Shown here piece after piece: positions 1 to 7,940 of a stretch of 64,000 bases of DNA; within the stretch, counting starts at the first letter, position 1, and each line of letters opens with the position of its first letter. The DNA is from CAYFYS01 sp965202905. Lineage in GTDB: Bacteria; Pseudomonadota; Alphaproteobacteria; MPNO01. Below the pieces are notes generated by a model that saw only the letters and a list, made by a program, of their open reading frames with translations, was not told the origin of the DNA and searched no databases. Position numbers and translations under genes: made by a program. The DNA lies in contig OZ241868.1 of the NCBI GenBank assembly GCA_965202905.1, forward strand, positions 992,001 through 1,056,000, in the 5' to 3' direction.

Positions 1-111
1 TTCTGCTGAATCCGAACGATGTTATCCCGGCGCAACCGGTGCGTCGAACGGTGCCGGCTTGCGCCGCCCCGGCGTCATCCCCATCATAGCCGCGGCAAGA
101 GGACGGAACCG

Positions 112-1464
112 ATGGCGAAGAAGTCATTCCGTGAATTTCTGGCGGAGCTTGAAGAAGCCGGCGAGATCTCCCGGATCACGAAACCGGTCGATCCGCGCGA
201 CATGTCGGGCCTTGCCGGCCAGAACGAAAAGGCCACGGTCTTCGAGGCGATCGAGGGCTATCCCGGCTGGCGGGTCGCGACCGCGCTCCTGTCGTCGCGC
301 CGGCGCCTCGCGATCACCCTCGGTTGCACGGAGGACCGGATCGCCCAGACATTCGAGTCCGCGTCCGCGCGTGCGATCGAGCCGGATCTGGTGGCCGCCG
401 CACCGTGCCAGGAGGTGGTCATCGAGGGCGATGACGTCGATCTGAGCGCGCTGCCCTATCCGATCATGCACGTCCATGACGGCGGACCCTACATCTCAAG
501 CTCGTTCGTCGTTTCCAAGGACCCCGAGTACGGCCGCAACGCCGGCTCCTACCGGATGATGTACCGCACGCCCCGGGAAACCGGCATCGATCTGGTCTCG
601 CCGTCCGACATGCGGTTCTACTACCAGCGCGCGCTCGACCGCGGCGAGCCGCTGCCGATCGCGGTCGCGATCGGCGTCCACCCCTTCGAGATGCTGGCCG
701 CCTCCTACAAGGCGCCGATCCGCACCGACGAGCTGACGCTCGCGGGCGGGCTGCACGGCGGGCCGGTGCCGCTGGTCAAGTGCAGGACGGTCGATCTCGA
801 AGTGCCGGCCGATGCGGAGATCGTGCTGGAGGGCGAGATCCTGCCGATCGGCTGGACCGCCGACGAGGGGCCGTTCGGCGAGTTCTCGCAGATCTCGGGC
901 GACGTGAAATGGAACCCGATCTTCCAGGTCAAGTGCATCACCCGCCGGCGCGATCCGATCTTCTACATGCTGCAGATGCCTTGGGAGAACGACTGGCTGT
1001 CGGCGCCGGTGACCGAGGCGGCCGGCCTGCAGGCGCTCCGGGTCGCGAGCGTCGAGCCGGTGGCAATCCGCGCGCCGGTCGGAAGCTGCGGCTACTGGAC
1101 GCTGATCGCCTCGATCAGGAAGCGCCCCGGCGAGGGCAAGAACGCGCTGCTGGCCCTGCTCTCGGTCGCCGAGGTGAAGCTCGCGATCGTCACCGACGAG
1201 GACATCGACATCAACAACCCGGACGACATCGATTGGGCGCTGACCTTCCGCGTCCAGGCCGACCAGGACCTGATCACCCTGTCGGGCGCGCGCGGCAAGC
1301 ATGTCGATCCCTCGATCCGCGCCTGGGAACTCGGCCAGGGCGGGCTGCCGCTGACGGCCAAGCTCGGGATCGATGCAACCATCCCCGAGGGCATCCCGCG
1401 CTGGCTCTACAAGCGCATCCAGACCTACGGCAAGGACCGGGTCAGGCTGGAGGATTATTTGTGA
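112..1464 (+). CDS. UbiD family prenylated-FMN-dependent decarboxylase
   Basis: The 450-residue product is a full-length UbiD-family (de)carboxylase. The family uses prenylated FMN to remove or add CO2 on aromatic or unsaturated acids in the cytoplasm. The EGPFGEFS segment at about residues 252-259 holds the acidic residues of the family's active site, and the C-terminal half has the usual LSGARGKHVDPS-type segment. I chose the ATG at 112 because AAGAGGA lies 8 bases upstream; an in-frame ATG at 19 would add 31 basic residues unlike the family. The stop overlaps the GTG of a small gene by four bases, so the two are probably translationally coupled. No UbiX flavin prenyltransferase is in the window. 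The substrate is unknown: 4-hydroxy-3-polyprenylbenzoate is only one option, and the catabolic surroundings point as much to aromatic acid breakdown. Confidence 0.88.
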   Translation: MAKKSFREFLAELEEAGEISRITKPVDPRDMSGLAGQNEKATVFEAIEGYPGWRVATALLSSRRRLAITLGCTEDRIAQTFESASARAIEPDLVAAAPCQEVVIEGDDVDLSALPYPIMHVHDGGPYISSSFVVSKDPEYGRNAGSYRMMYRTPRETGIDLVSPSDMRFYYQRALDRGEPLPIAVAIGVHPFEMLAASYKAPIRTDELTLAGGLHGGPVPLVKCRTVDLEVPADAEIVLEGEILPIGWTADEGPFGEFSQISGDVKWNPIFQVKCITRRRDPIFYMLQMPWENDWLSAPVTEAAGLQALRVASVEPVAIRAPVGSCGYWTLIASIRKRPGEGKNALLALLSVAEVKLAIVTDEDIDINNPDDIDWALTFRVQADQDLITLSGARGKHVDPSIRAWELGQGGLPLTAKLGIDATIPEGIPRWLYKRIQTYGKDRVRLEDYL

Positions 1465-1679
1465 GCACGCTGTCGGAGACCATCAAGGCCGCGCTGACCG
1501 AGACGCCGATGCAGTTCTCCGAGGTCGTCGACGAGCACCGCGACGCGCCCTGGCGCAACGTCCTTCAGGCCTGGGGCGAGCTTCGCGCGGCGGAGATCCT
1601 CAAGCGCGACGACATCGGCCGCTACTACGTCGAAGGCGGCTCCGCCGAAGCCATCGCCGCAGCGACCAGGGCGGAATAG
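1461..1679 (+). CDS. Small 72-residue protein coupled to UbiD-like gene
   Basis: This short gene starts with GTG inside the stop of the upstream decarboxylase (GTGA overlap) and ends with TAG. The product has no signal peptide or membrane segment. Its pattern of short helices (LSETIKAALTE, WRNVLQAWGELRAAEILKR) followed by a YYVEGG turn resembles a small winged-helix-like fold. That is a visual impression, not a family match, and I do not recognise the protein. The overlap and lack of spacing suggest it acts with the decarboxylase, perhaps as an accessory subunit. It is clearly in coding register with its neighbour, so a random open frame is unlikely. Confidence 0.6.
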   Translation: MSTLSETIKAALTETPMQFSEVVDEHRDAPWRNVLQAWGELRAAEILKRDDIGRYYVEGGSAEAIAAATRAE

Positions 1680-1709
1680 CGGCAAGCCCTGGCCGCTGTC
1701 GTTGAAACG

Positions 1710-1725
1710 GCGCCGGAATCGGCGC
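1710..1725. terminator. Small hairpin between convergent genes
   Basis: A perfect 6-base inverted repeat, GCGCCG and CGGCGC, surrounds a GAAT loop in the 71-base gap between convergent genes. There is no T-run on either side, so it is at best a weak or Rho-assisted terminator. Confidence 0.25.
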
Positions 1726-1750
1726 GATCGACCCAAGTCACCCCTCTCGA

Positions 1751-2626
1751 TCATTCGGCGCCAGGGCTGGCGCCGTGGCCGCCGCAGTAGCCGTTCTCCG
1801 GCGAAGGCTGCCAAGTCGCCATGCGTTCGGGTTGCGGTCGGCAAACCTCGACGTGGAGCGGATAGCACGGGGCGGCGTCGCTCGAATGGCCGGTGCCGCA
1901 ATCGCCGCCAGGACAGGTCGAAAGAGCGGCCAGGAGATCGATCTCGGCAAAAAGCTCGATGAAATCGCCCGGCCGCACCGGGCTCGCCTTCATGAAATAC
2001 TGATGCGTGTCCGGGGTGTAGCCCGTGCACATGAAGACGTTGACCACGTCATGGATGTACGTCTCCGCCTCGGCCAATGACATGGATTTCGCGACCGCCA
2101 GCGCGCGGGTAAGGCTCGAATGACAGCAGAAATCGTAGTTCTGACCCGTCAGCATGTGATTGCTGTAGGGATCGCAGCGCGTGCCGATCACGTCGTGGAC
2201 GCCGCCGCCGAACTCGTCGTAACCGTACCAATCCAGGGTGTTGTGGGTGATGGTGGCAAGCGGGCGGAACCGCGGAAAATTGCCCCATAACCGGTCGCCG
2301 GTGCTGACATGGGTGGCGTGCAGGGCGCGGGTCTTGCCGCTGTAGAATCTCTCCGACAGGTCGTTCGCGTTCCATAGATTCAGGTCGCCGACCTGCGGCC
2401 CTTCGATACTGTTGATGCGAAACAGATGGCCGGCCGGCACCTGAAACGCGCGCGCATCGCGCGGCGGGATCGTGATCTCGTCTACCAGAGTCATGTCGCG
2501 CCGCACCGTCTCATAAAAATCCCGATCGAACGCGGGCAGCCTGTCCAGCGTGTAGACCGTCACCGGCTTCACCGCCCGTCGGGCCGCCGCGTCCGCTGGC
2601 TCTGGATTCTGCGCCGAAATTGCCAT
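1751..2626 (-). CDS. DUF1989 / urea carboxylase-associated family protein
   Basis: The 291-residue product matches the DUF1989 family, whose members are often encoded beside urea carboxylase or amino-acid and amine catabolism genes; their chemistry is poorly defined. Recognisable parts are the IPPRDARAFQVPAGHLFRI segment, the QVGDLNLWNANDLSERF segment, and the cysteine-rich C-terminal stretch starting CPGGDCG near residue 238 and running to PLHVEV. The start at 2626 is supported by AAGGGAG a few bases upstream in the minus direction; the frame stays open further upstream but loses family likeness. No urea carboxylase or allophanate hydrolase is in the window. The gene is convergent with the UbiD pair and is followed upstream by a transposase scar. 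Confidence 0.8.
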   Translation of the reverse strand: MAISAQNPEPADAAARRAVKPVTVYTLDRLPAFDRDFYETVRRDMTLVDEITIPPRDARAFQVPAGHLFRINSIEGPQVGDLNLWNANDLSERFYSGKTRALHATHVSTGDRLWGNFPRFRPLATITHNTLDWYGYDEFGGGVHDVIGTRCDPYSNHMLTGQNYDFCCHSSLTRALAVAKSMSLAEAETYIHDVVNVFMCTGYTPDTHQYFMKASPVRPGDFIELFAEIDLLAALSTCPGGDCGTGHSSDAAPCYPLHVEVCRPQPERMATWQPSPENGYCGGHGASPGAE

Positions 2627-2711
2627 GTTTGCTCCCTTGACCCTTCTCTGAACCCGATACGACGCCAAGTTCAATCGACATGCATGGTTCTCCCGAAGGA
2701 TATTGTGTGAG

Positions 2712-2750
2712 CCGTGGATCTCCAACCGGTTCACGCCTGGAGATCCACGG
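2712..2750. repeat. 13-base perfect inverted repeat beside transposase scrap
   Basis: CCGTGGATCTCCA at 2712-2724 is matched exactly by its reverse complement at 2738-2750, with a 13-base spacer. The right arm ends on the first base of the likely GTG start of the transposase fragment. This could be the end structure of an insertion sequence or a duplicated IS end in inverted orientation. There is no T-run, so a terminator is less likely. The 295-base interval 2627-2921 holds this hairpin and the transposase fragment and nothing else I can identify. Confidence 0.7.
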
Positions 2751-2830
2751 TGGCTGAGCGTTACAGGCTGACGGATGCGCGATGGGCGCATATCGAGGGC
2801 CTGCTTCTTGGCAAGCTGGGCGATCCGGCG
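2750..2830 (+). pseudogene. IS5-type transposase N-terminal fragment
   Basis: From a GTG at 2750 the translation reads AERYRLTDARWAHIEGLLLG and continues KLGDP. This resembles the typical N-terminus of IS5/IS4-type DDE transposases (RY.LTD.QW..IEPLLPGK.GDPG). The similarity stops after about 27 codons and the frame runs into unrelated sequence; none of the DDE catalytic core is present. It is a scar of an insertion sequence that was later almost entirely deleted. The match is from recall and the fragment is short. Confidence 0.6.
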
Positions 2831-2921
2831 GCGACGATCGATCTGGCGCCTAGCGGCCGGACCCCGCCCGCGCCACCGTTCTCGCACCGCCTGTGCAGAT
2901 CCGAAAAGAAATCCGACCACC

Positions 2922-4036
2922 GTGGACGTTCCGGAAATCGCGCCCGACATCCCCGAAGGTCTCGAGCGCGGGCTGCGCATTTACTGGTATCCGATCCCGC
3001 AGTCCGAGGAGCTACCGGCGGACGGTCCCGTCGGGCTGAGAGTGCTCGACGAAGCCATCGTCGTCTGGCGCGACGCGGAAGGCCGGCCGCAGGCGGTTAT
3101 CGATGTCTGTCCCCACCGCAGGGTCAGGCTGTCCGACGGGAGGGTGCTTGAGGGGCTGCTGCAATGCGCCTTCCACGGGCTCCGCTTCGACGGGGGTGGG
3201 CGCTGCGCGCTGATTCTCTAGGAGCCCGAGGACACAGGCTTAAGGACGATGTGCGGGTCCGGACGTATCCCGCCGAGGAACTCGGCGGCTATGTGTGGAC
3301 CTATATCGGCGATGCGGAAGCTTTTCCGCCGCCGCTGGCCGCCGGGGTGCCCGAAGAGCTGTCCAAGCCGGACGAGTTCGTATGGTTCCACCTGCCGACC
3401 CAGGTTTGGGACGCCAACTGTCTGCTGACCATCGACGGCGGGGATGTCTACCACTCGGTCACGCTGCATGCGGAGTCCCAGAGCGCGTCGGGCGAAGAAT
3501 GGAAGGGCGGCGGGCTGGAGGAGTCCGGCATCGCGCTGGCCGACCGGCGGATGAAGATCGTAGACACGCCGCGCGGAATCCGCGACATCTCGGTCGACCG
3601 GTCCGGCGCGCCGATCCATCACGGCCACCTGACCCGCGAGATCCGCGGCGAGCGGGTGGCGCTGCCCGGCATCCACACCAACTCGATTTCGCCGGCGCCG
3701 GGCGCCGAGCCTTATGCCGCGCGGCTGTAGCAGTTCCCGATCGATGCCGAACGCACCTGGATCGTGCGCTTCCTGTCCTGGCGGGCGGGCGCCGAGGCTG
3801 AGCGCGCGCGGGCCAGGCAGATTTTCGAGCATGTGGCCCTGCCCCGGCTCAAGCGCGTGGCGGCGGAGGACGCGCTGATCTCCGCCCGGATGGATCTTGT
3901 GCAGGCACGATCCAACGAGTTCCTGTTCAAGCCCGACATGGACCTCGTGCGCATCGGGCGGCGCCTGAAGGAGGCCTTCGTCAAGCAGCGCGAGGGCGAG
4001 CGCGTCCCCCGGCGGTCGATGCGATGGTGTTTCTGA
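2922..4036 (+). pseudogene. Rieske 2Fe-2S aromatic-ring oxygenase, broken
   Basis: This was a Rieske non-haem iron oxygenase of about 370 residues. From a GTG at 2922 the first frame carries the Rieske centre C63-x-H65 and C82-x2-H85 (CPHRR ... CAFHG), then meets TAG at 3219-3221. The protein continues in another frame from about 3205 (SLGARGHRLKDDVRVRTYP) and includes the mononuclear iron motif D-x2-H-x4-H within GDVYHSVTLH. That frame is cut by TAG at 3728-3730, yet the same frame goes on as QFPIDAERTWIVRFLSW to a stop at 4036. One frameshift plus one nonsense codon make the full protein impossible. No reductase or ferredoxin partner is nearby. It ends convergent with the fabZ operon. Confidence 0.85.
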
Positions 4037-4108
4037 CCTGAGAAGGAACGAAGGTCGAACAATCGCGCGCCGGCCTCCTTCTCCGGCCGACATGGCGAAT
4101 CACGAATA

Positions 4109-4136
4109 ACGATTCGACCGAATCGTAAATCGATTC
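4109..4136. repeat. Overlapping GATTCG inverted repeats
   Basis: ACGATTCG at 4109-4116 and CGAATCGT at 4119-4126 form a perfect 8-base inverted repeat with a 2-base centre. A second arm pair, GAATCG at 4120-4125 and CGATTC at 4131-4136, overlaps it. The block is distinctly AT-richer than its surroundings and lies about 20 bases beyond the fabZ stop on the minus strand. It may be an operator or the hairpin of a weak terminator for the envelope operon. No T-run follows. Confidence 0.4.
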
Positions 4137-4155
4137 AATCAATCAACGGCCTGCT

Positions 4156-4629
4156 CTAATGGTCGAGGATCATCGCGGTGTAGGTCGCCTCGGCAACGAC
4201 CGTCCCCGCGACGACTGCCTTGCCGGCGAACTTCCACACATTCACGCGCATTTGCTGCTTCTCGACTTCGATATGGAGCGAATCGCCGGGCACCACGGGC
4301 TTACGGAACCGCGCGCTGTCGATCGACATGAAATAGACCAGCTTGCCCTCGGCGTCCGGCCCCAGGGTGTAGACCACCAGCACCGCGGCGGTCTGGGCCA
4401 TGGCCTCGATCAGCAGCACGCCGGGCATGACCTTGTGGTGGGGGAAGTGTCCTATGAAATGCGGTTCGTTGACGGATACGTTTTTCAAGCCGGTCGCGCG
4501 CACGCCTGGCACGACCTCGAGGATCCGGTCGATCATCAAGAACGGGTATCGGTGTGGGATCATCTCCATGACCCGTGCGATATCCACGACTTCCAACGGC
4601 TTATCGGTCTCTACAGTATCCATCTTCAT
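4156..4629 (-). CDS. fabZ: 3-hydroxyacyl-ACP dehydratase FabZ
   Basis: The 157-residue protein is full length for FabZ, the cytosolic dehydratase that converts 3-hydroxyacyl-ACP to trans-2-enoyl-ACP in fatty acid elongation. The hot-dog fold active site is visible: His61 in FIGHFPHHKVMPG and Glu75 in LLIEAMAQ. The IPHRYPFLMIDR segment near residues 24-35 is also typical. Its ATG overlaps the original stop of the wrecked lpxD (ATGA), the coupling seen in intact lpxD-fabZ pairs. In related bacteria lpxA follows directly; here a gap with inverted repeats and then a convergent Rieske pseudogene follow. FabZ is needed for membrane fatty acids, which would explain why it survives next to a dead lpxD. 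Confidence 0.95.
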   Translation of the reverse strand: MKMDTVETDKPLEVVDIARVMEMIPHRYPFLMIDRILEVVPGVRATGLKNVSVNEPHFIGHFPHHKVMPGVLLIEAMAQTAAVLVVYTLGPDAEGKLVYFMSIDSARFRKPVVPGDSLHIEVEKQQMRVNVWKFAGKAVVAGTVVAEATYTAMILDH

Positions 4630-5038
4630 CCGCTGTGCTTGTCCGCGGGCCGTTTCAGGGTGGCGACGCCGCGAAATTATTTCCTGGCCGGGGTGGTGGG
4701 ATAGCCAAACACGGCCTCGCCGTCGCCAATATCGCGCACTATCCCCGCTCTTGCGCCAAAGTGGGGGCCCTTCTCAATCTCTGAATGTCCCGTGACTCCG
4801 CCCTGGGCGGCAATGAAGGCGTAGTCGTCGAGAATCGTGCTTCCCGATAGTCCCGCTTGGGCAACGACGATGCAACCCTGTCCGAGGGTAACGTTGTGCC
4901 CGATCTGGACCAGATTACCAATCCTGGCCCCCCGGCTGATGAGCGTGTTCGCCCCGATGAGACGGCGCCGGGCGCGATCCCGGCCAGCCCACCGACCGAG
5001 ATCGGGCCCTCGTGGGCGAAGAATCGCGGATCGGTCAT
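4626..5038 (-). pseudogene. lpxD: LpxD lipid A acyltransferase, internally deleted
   Basis: Both ends of an lpxD gene remain but the middle is gone. The N-terminus MTDPRFFAHEGPISVGGLAG (about 25 codons from 5038) is LpxD-like. After a frame change near 4960 the C-terminal left-handed beta-helix appears: IGNLVQIGHNVTLGQG, VAQAGLSGST and RAGIVRDIGDGEAVFGYP. Intact LpxD is about 340 residues; roughly 200 codons are missing. A further TAA at 4677-4679 interrupts PARK / FRGVATLKR, after which the ancestral frame continues to a TGA overlapping the fabZ ATG. LpxD adds the N-linked 3-hydroxyacyl chain in lipid A synthesis. The remnant lacks the uridine-binding domain and most of the hexapeptide helix, so it cannot be functional. 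Confidence 0.9.
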
Positions 5039-5041
5039 GGC

Positions 5042-5638
5042 TTATTTCTTGGTCTTCGTTCCCCCGGGCGGCAGCGCTTTGGGCATGGTCACCTTGACCG
5101 AGGGCAGCGTCTTGTCGACCCGTTCGAGCACCTCCTTAGTGATGTCCAGGTCCTTGGCCGACAGGATGACGATCGATTTGGGAAGCACGAGATCGAGTTT
5201 TCGCTCGTTGGCAACCTTGGCCGCGGCAATCAGCATCGATCTCTGCACCTTGCCCATCGCGATGCTGTAAGCGCCATCGAGCTGACGCTTACGGGTCTGG
5301 AACTCGGTCTGCGCAGCGCGAGCCTTGGATTCGTACTCGCGGCGCTTTTTGGCGAAGGCGTCCGAAGACAGGATCGCCCGCTGGCGCTGCAGATTCTCGC
5401 TCGCCCCGCGCAACTCGTCCTCCCGCTTTCGCACCGCCGCCTGATAGGTCGAGCGAAGCTCTTCGATCTGCGGCCTGACGCTCTTGGAGGCCTTGGAATC
5501 GCGCAGGATGGACTGGACGTCGACCACCGCGATCGACACGGACGAATTCTGCGCGCCGGCAGGCGACGTTCCGCCGATCAGTGCGGCAATCAGGACCGCC
5601 GTCGCGCGGACCCGCCACGGAAATAATTTCGATTGCAT
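5042..5638 (-). CDS. skp: OmpH/Skp family periplasmic chaperone
   Basis: The 198-residue product has an N-terminal signal peptide (hydrophobic stretch about residues 11-24, cleavage likely after AGA near residue 29). The mature part is the Skp/OmpH fold: a short beta start (SIAVVDVQSILRDSKA), long charged helices rich in K, R, E and A that form the tentacles, and a final strand-helix segment (LDLVLPKSIVILSAKDLDIT). Skp holds unfolded outer-membrane proteins in the periplasm on the way to BamA. I took the ATG at 5638, seven bases after the bamA stop; the ATG 21 codons further upstream lies inside bamA. It ends three bases before the lpxD remnant. Confidence 0.88.
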   Translation of the reverse strand: MQSKLFPWRVRATAVLIAALIGGTSPAGAQNSSVSIAVVDVQSILRDSKASKSVRPQIEELRSTYQAAVRKREDELRGASENLQRQRAILSSDAFAKKRREYESKARAAQTEFQTRKRQLDGAYSIAMGKVQRSMLIAAAKVANERKLDLVLPKSIVILSAKDLDITKEVLERVDKTLPSVKVTMPKALPPGGTKTKK

Positions 5639-5645
5639 GGCTGGC

Positions 5646-7931
5646 CTATAACCTCGCCCCGAAACTGAAATGGATGAGCTCCGTCTCGTCGAAGCTCTCA
5701 TCGATCACCGGCTTGGCGAAGTTGATGTCGATCGGCCCGAGGAGCGACCGCCAACCTATGCCAAAGCCGACGCTCATCCGCAAGGTACCAGTGTCCCTGA
5801 TCCTATCACCGGCGGCGCGCCCTTCGGCGCCGCCAAGGATGCCGAAATCGCTGAACACCCGGCCGCGGATCCCGAACTCGTTGGGCAGGCCGAGCGGGAA
5901 GGATATTCCGAGCGTGCCGCCATAGAACCACTTTCCACCGACCGCATCGCCGGTTCGCTCGTCGCGCGGCCCGACGCCGGCGCTGGTGAAACCGCGCAAA
6001 TCGTCGCCGCCCATGAAGAACCGATCGAGAATCCGCACGTCGTCGCCGAGCCCGAAGATGTAGCCGCCGCTGATTCTGGTGACAGCGGTCAAGTCCTCGG
6101 TCAACGGGATAAACGATCTGGCCGAGACCTCGTTCTTCAGGAACCGTTCGGTCCCGCCGAGACCGGCAATCTCGTTGTCCAGGCTGATCAGCACCCCGTC
6201 TCTAGTATCGAAGCGGGAATCCCTGGTGTCGTAGGACAGGATATGGCCGATTGCCGAGACCGTGCTCTTGCCGGCCTGGTCCTGAATCGCCTGCGAGGCG
6301 CCAGCGTCGATGTCGGTAACGTTATCGCGGCGCAGGGTATAACGCCAGCGCTCCGCGACATTCTCGTTGACCAAGTAACCGGCGCGCAGCCGGAAGCCGA
6401 TCGCCTCGCGGTCGAAGGAGCTTTCGTCCTGGAAGTCGCGCGCAGTGCGGAACACGTCGAAACCGGCAGTCAGGTTCCTGTCCAGGAAATAGGGCTGGGT
6501 AAAGCCCAGATCGATCTGCTGCTGGCGCTGGCCAAGCTGGAGCCTGAGCCGCAGGTCCTGGCCGCGGCCGACCAGGTTACGCTCCCGCAGGGTGACCTCG
6601 CCCAACACGCCGCCGGTCGAGGAGAAACCGGCGCCGAAAGAAATCTCGCCCGTGGACTGCTCCTTCACGTCGATCTCGATGACCGTCCGGTCGGGCGCGG
6701 AGCCCGGAACGTTCTTGACCTCGACCTCCGTGAAAAAACCTAAGTTTCTCAGGGCGCGACGGGCGCGCCGGATGTGCTCGGTGTTGAACGCGTCGCCCTC
6801 GACGATGCGGAACTCACGGCGCAACACCCGGTCCTGGGTCCGCACGTTGCCGCGTATCTCGATGCGCTCGACGAATACCCGCGGGCCTTCCTGGATATTG
6901 AAGGTGATGTTGATCCGCCGCTCGTCGCGCTTGCGCCGCACCCGCGGACGAACGTCGACGAAGGCATAGCCGGCCCTGCCGGCGGCATCGGACAGGGTGC
7001 CGGTGGTGCGCTCGACGGCATCGGCATCGTACCAGTTTCCCTCCGCGAACCCGAGTTCCCGCTCCAGGACATCGGGGTCCAGATCGCGCAACGCCGTGAC
7101 GATCTCGACCTTGCCGAACTTGTAACGTTCGCCCTCCTCGACCGTGAAGGTGATGAAAAAGGCTCCCCGGTCCGGCGCCAGTTCGGCCACGGCGGAGACC
7201 ACGCGGAAATCGGCATAACCCTCGCTGAGATACTTGCGACGCAGCAGTTCGCGGTCAAAGGTCAGGCGGTCGGGGTCGTAGCTGTCGCCGCCGGAGAGGA
7301 AGCGCCAGAACGCCGATTCCTTGGTCTCGATCGCCCCGCGCAGCTCGCTGTCCGAAAACCGGCGATTGCCAATGAAAGTGATCGACCGGATACCGGTCAG
7401 GCTACCCTCGTCGATCTCGAAGGCCAGGTTCACCCGGTTCTGCGGCAGTTGGATGACCTTGGGCACGACACGCACCGCGAACCGGCCGCTGCGGCGGTAG
7501 ATCTCGAGGATCCGCTGGACGTCGGCCTGCACGCGGGAGCGGGTATACACCACGCGCGGCCGAAGCCTGATCTCCTGCCGCAGCGCGGTATCCTCGACCC
7601 GCTTGTTACCTTCGAAAGCGATGCGGTTGATAATCGGGTTCTCGACGACGCGGACGATCACGCTGCCGCCTTCACGCCGGATCGTCACATCCGCGAACAG
7701 GCCGGTGGAGAACAGCGCCTTGAGCGATTTATCAACGTCCTCCTCGCCTGCCGCATCGCCGCGCTTGAAGGTCATGTAGGATCTAACGGTCTCGGCCTCG
7801 ATGCGCTGGGAACCTTCGACTCCAATCCGCTCGACCGCTCCTTCGCCGGTCTGGCCGGCGGCCGGACCGCTCAGCAGCCAGCCTAGGGCCAGGACCGCAA
7901 GCGCCCACCATCCTTTTCCCCGGTCAAGCAC
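5646..7931 (-). CDS. bamA: Outer-membrane protein assembly factor BamA
   Basis: The 761-residue product is full length for BamA, the Omp85 insertase for outer-membrane beta-barrel proteins. It has a signal peptide (WWALAVLALGWLLSG, cleavage after AAG near residue 26), five POTRA repeats over about residues 33-430 (for example IGVEGSQRIEAETVRSYM, ERIEIRGNVRTQDRVLRREF) and a C-terminal 16-strand barrel with the surface-antigen motif around MGGDDLRGF. The final strand ends FSFGARL; most relatives end with an aromatic residue, so the terminal Leu is slightly unusual. It sits between rseP and skp in the conserved order. Its intact state beside a broken lpxD implies that an outer membrane with proteins is still made. 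Confidence 0.95.
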   Translation of the reverse strand: MLDRGKGWWALAVLALGWLLSGPAAGQTGEGAVERIGVEGSQRIEAETVRSYMTFKRGDAAGEEDVDKSLKALFSTGLFADVTIRREGGSVIVRVVENPIINRIAFEGNKRVEDTALRQEIRLRPRVVYTRSRVQADVQRILEIYRRSGRFAVRVVPKVIQLPQNRVNLAFEIDEGSLTGIRSITFIGNRRFSDSELRGAIETKESAFWRFLSGGDSYDPDRLTFDRELLRRKYLSEGYADFRVVSAVAELAPDRGAFFITFTVEEGERYKFGKVEIVTALRDLDPDVLERELGFAEGNWYDADAVERTTGTLSDAAGRAGYAFVDVRPRVRRKRDERRINITFNIQEGPRVFVERIEIRGNVRTQDRVLRREFRIVEGDAFNTEHIRRARRALRNLGFFTEVEVKNVPGSAPDRTVIEIDVKEQSTGEISFGAGFSSTGGVLGEVTLRERNLVGRGQDLRLRLQLGQRQQQIDLGFTQPYFLDRNLTAGFDVFRTARDFQDESSFDREAIGFRLRAGYLVNENVAERWRYTLRRDNVTDIDAGASQAIQDQAGKSTVSAIGHILSYDTRDSRFDTRDGVLISLDNEIAGLGGTERFLKNEVSARSFIPLTEDLTAVTRISGGYIFGLGDDVRILDRFFMGGDDLRGFTSAGVGPRDERTGDAVGGKWFYGGTLGISFPLGLPNEFGIRGRVFSDFGILGGAEGRAAGDRIRDTGTLRMSVGFGIGWRSLLGPIDINFAKPVIDESFDETELIHFSFGARL

Positions 7932-7940
7932 GGCAGATAC

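Noticed and set aside
1751..2980. DUF1989 protein extended to 409 residues
   Set aside because: The upstream extension crosses the hairpin and transposase fragment antisense; the ATG at 2626 has a good ribosome binding site and the family start.
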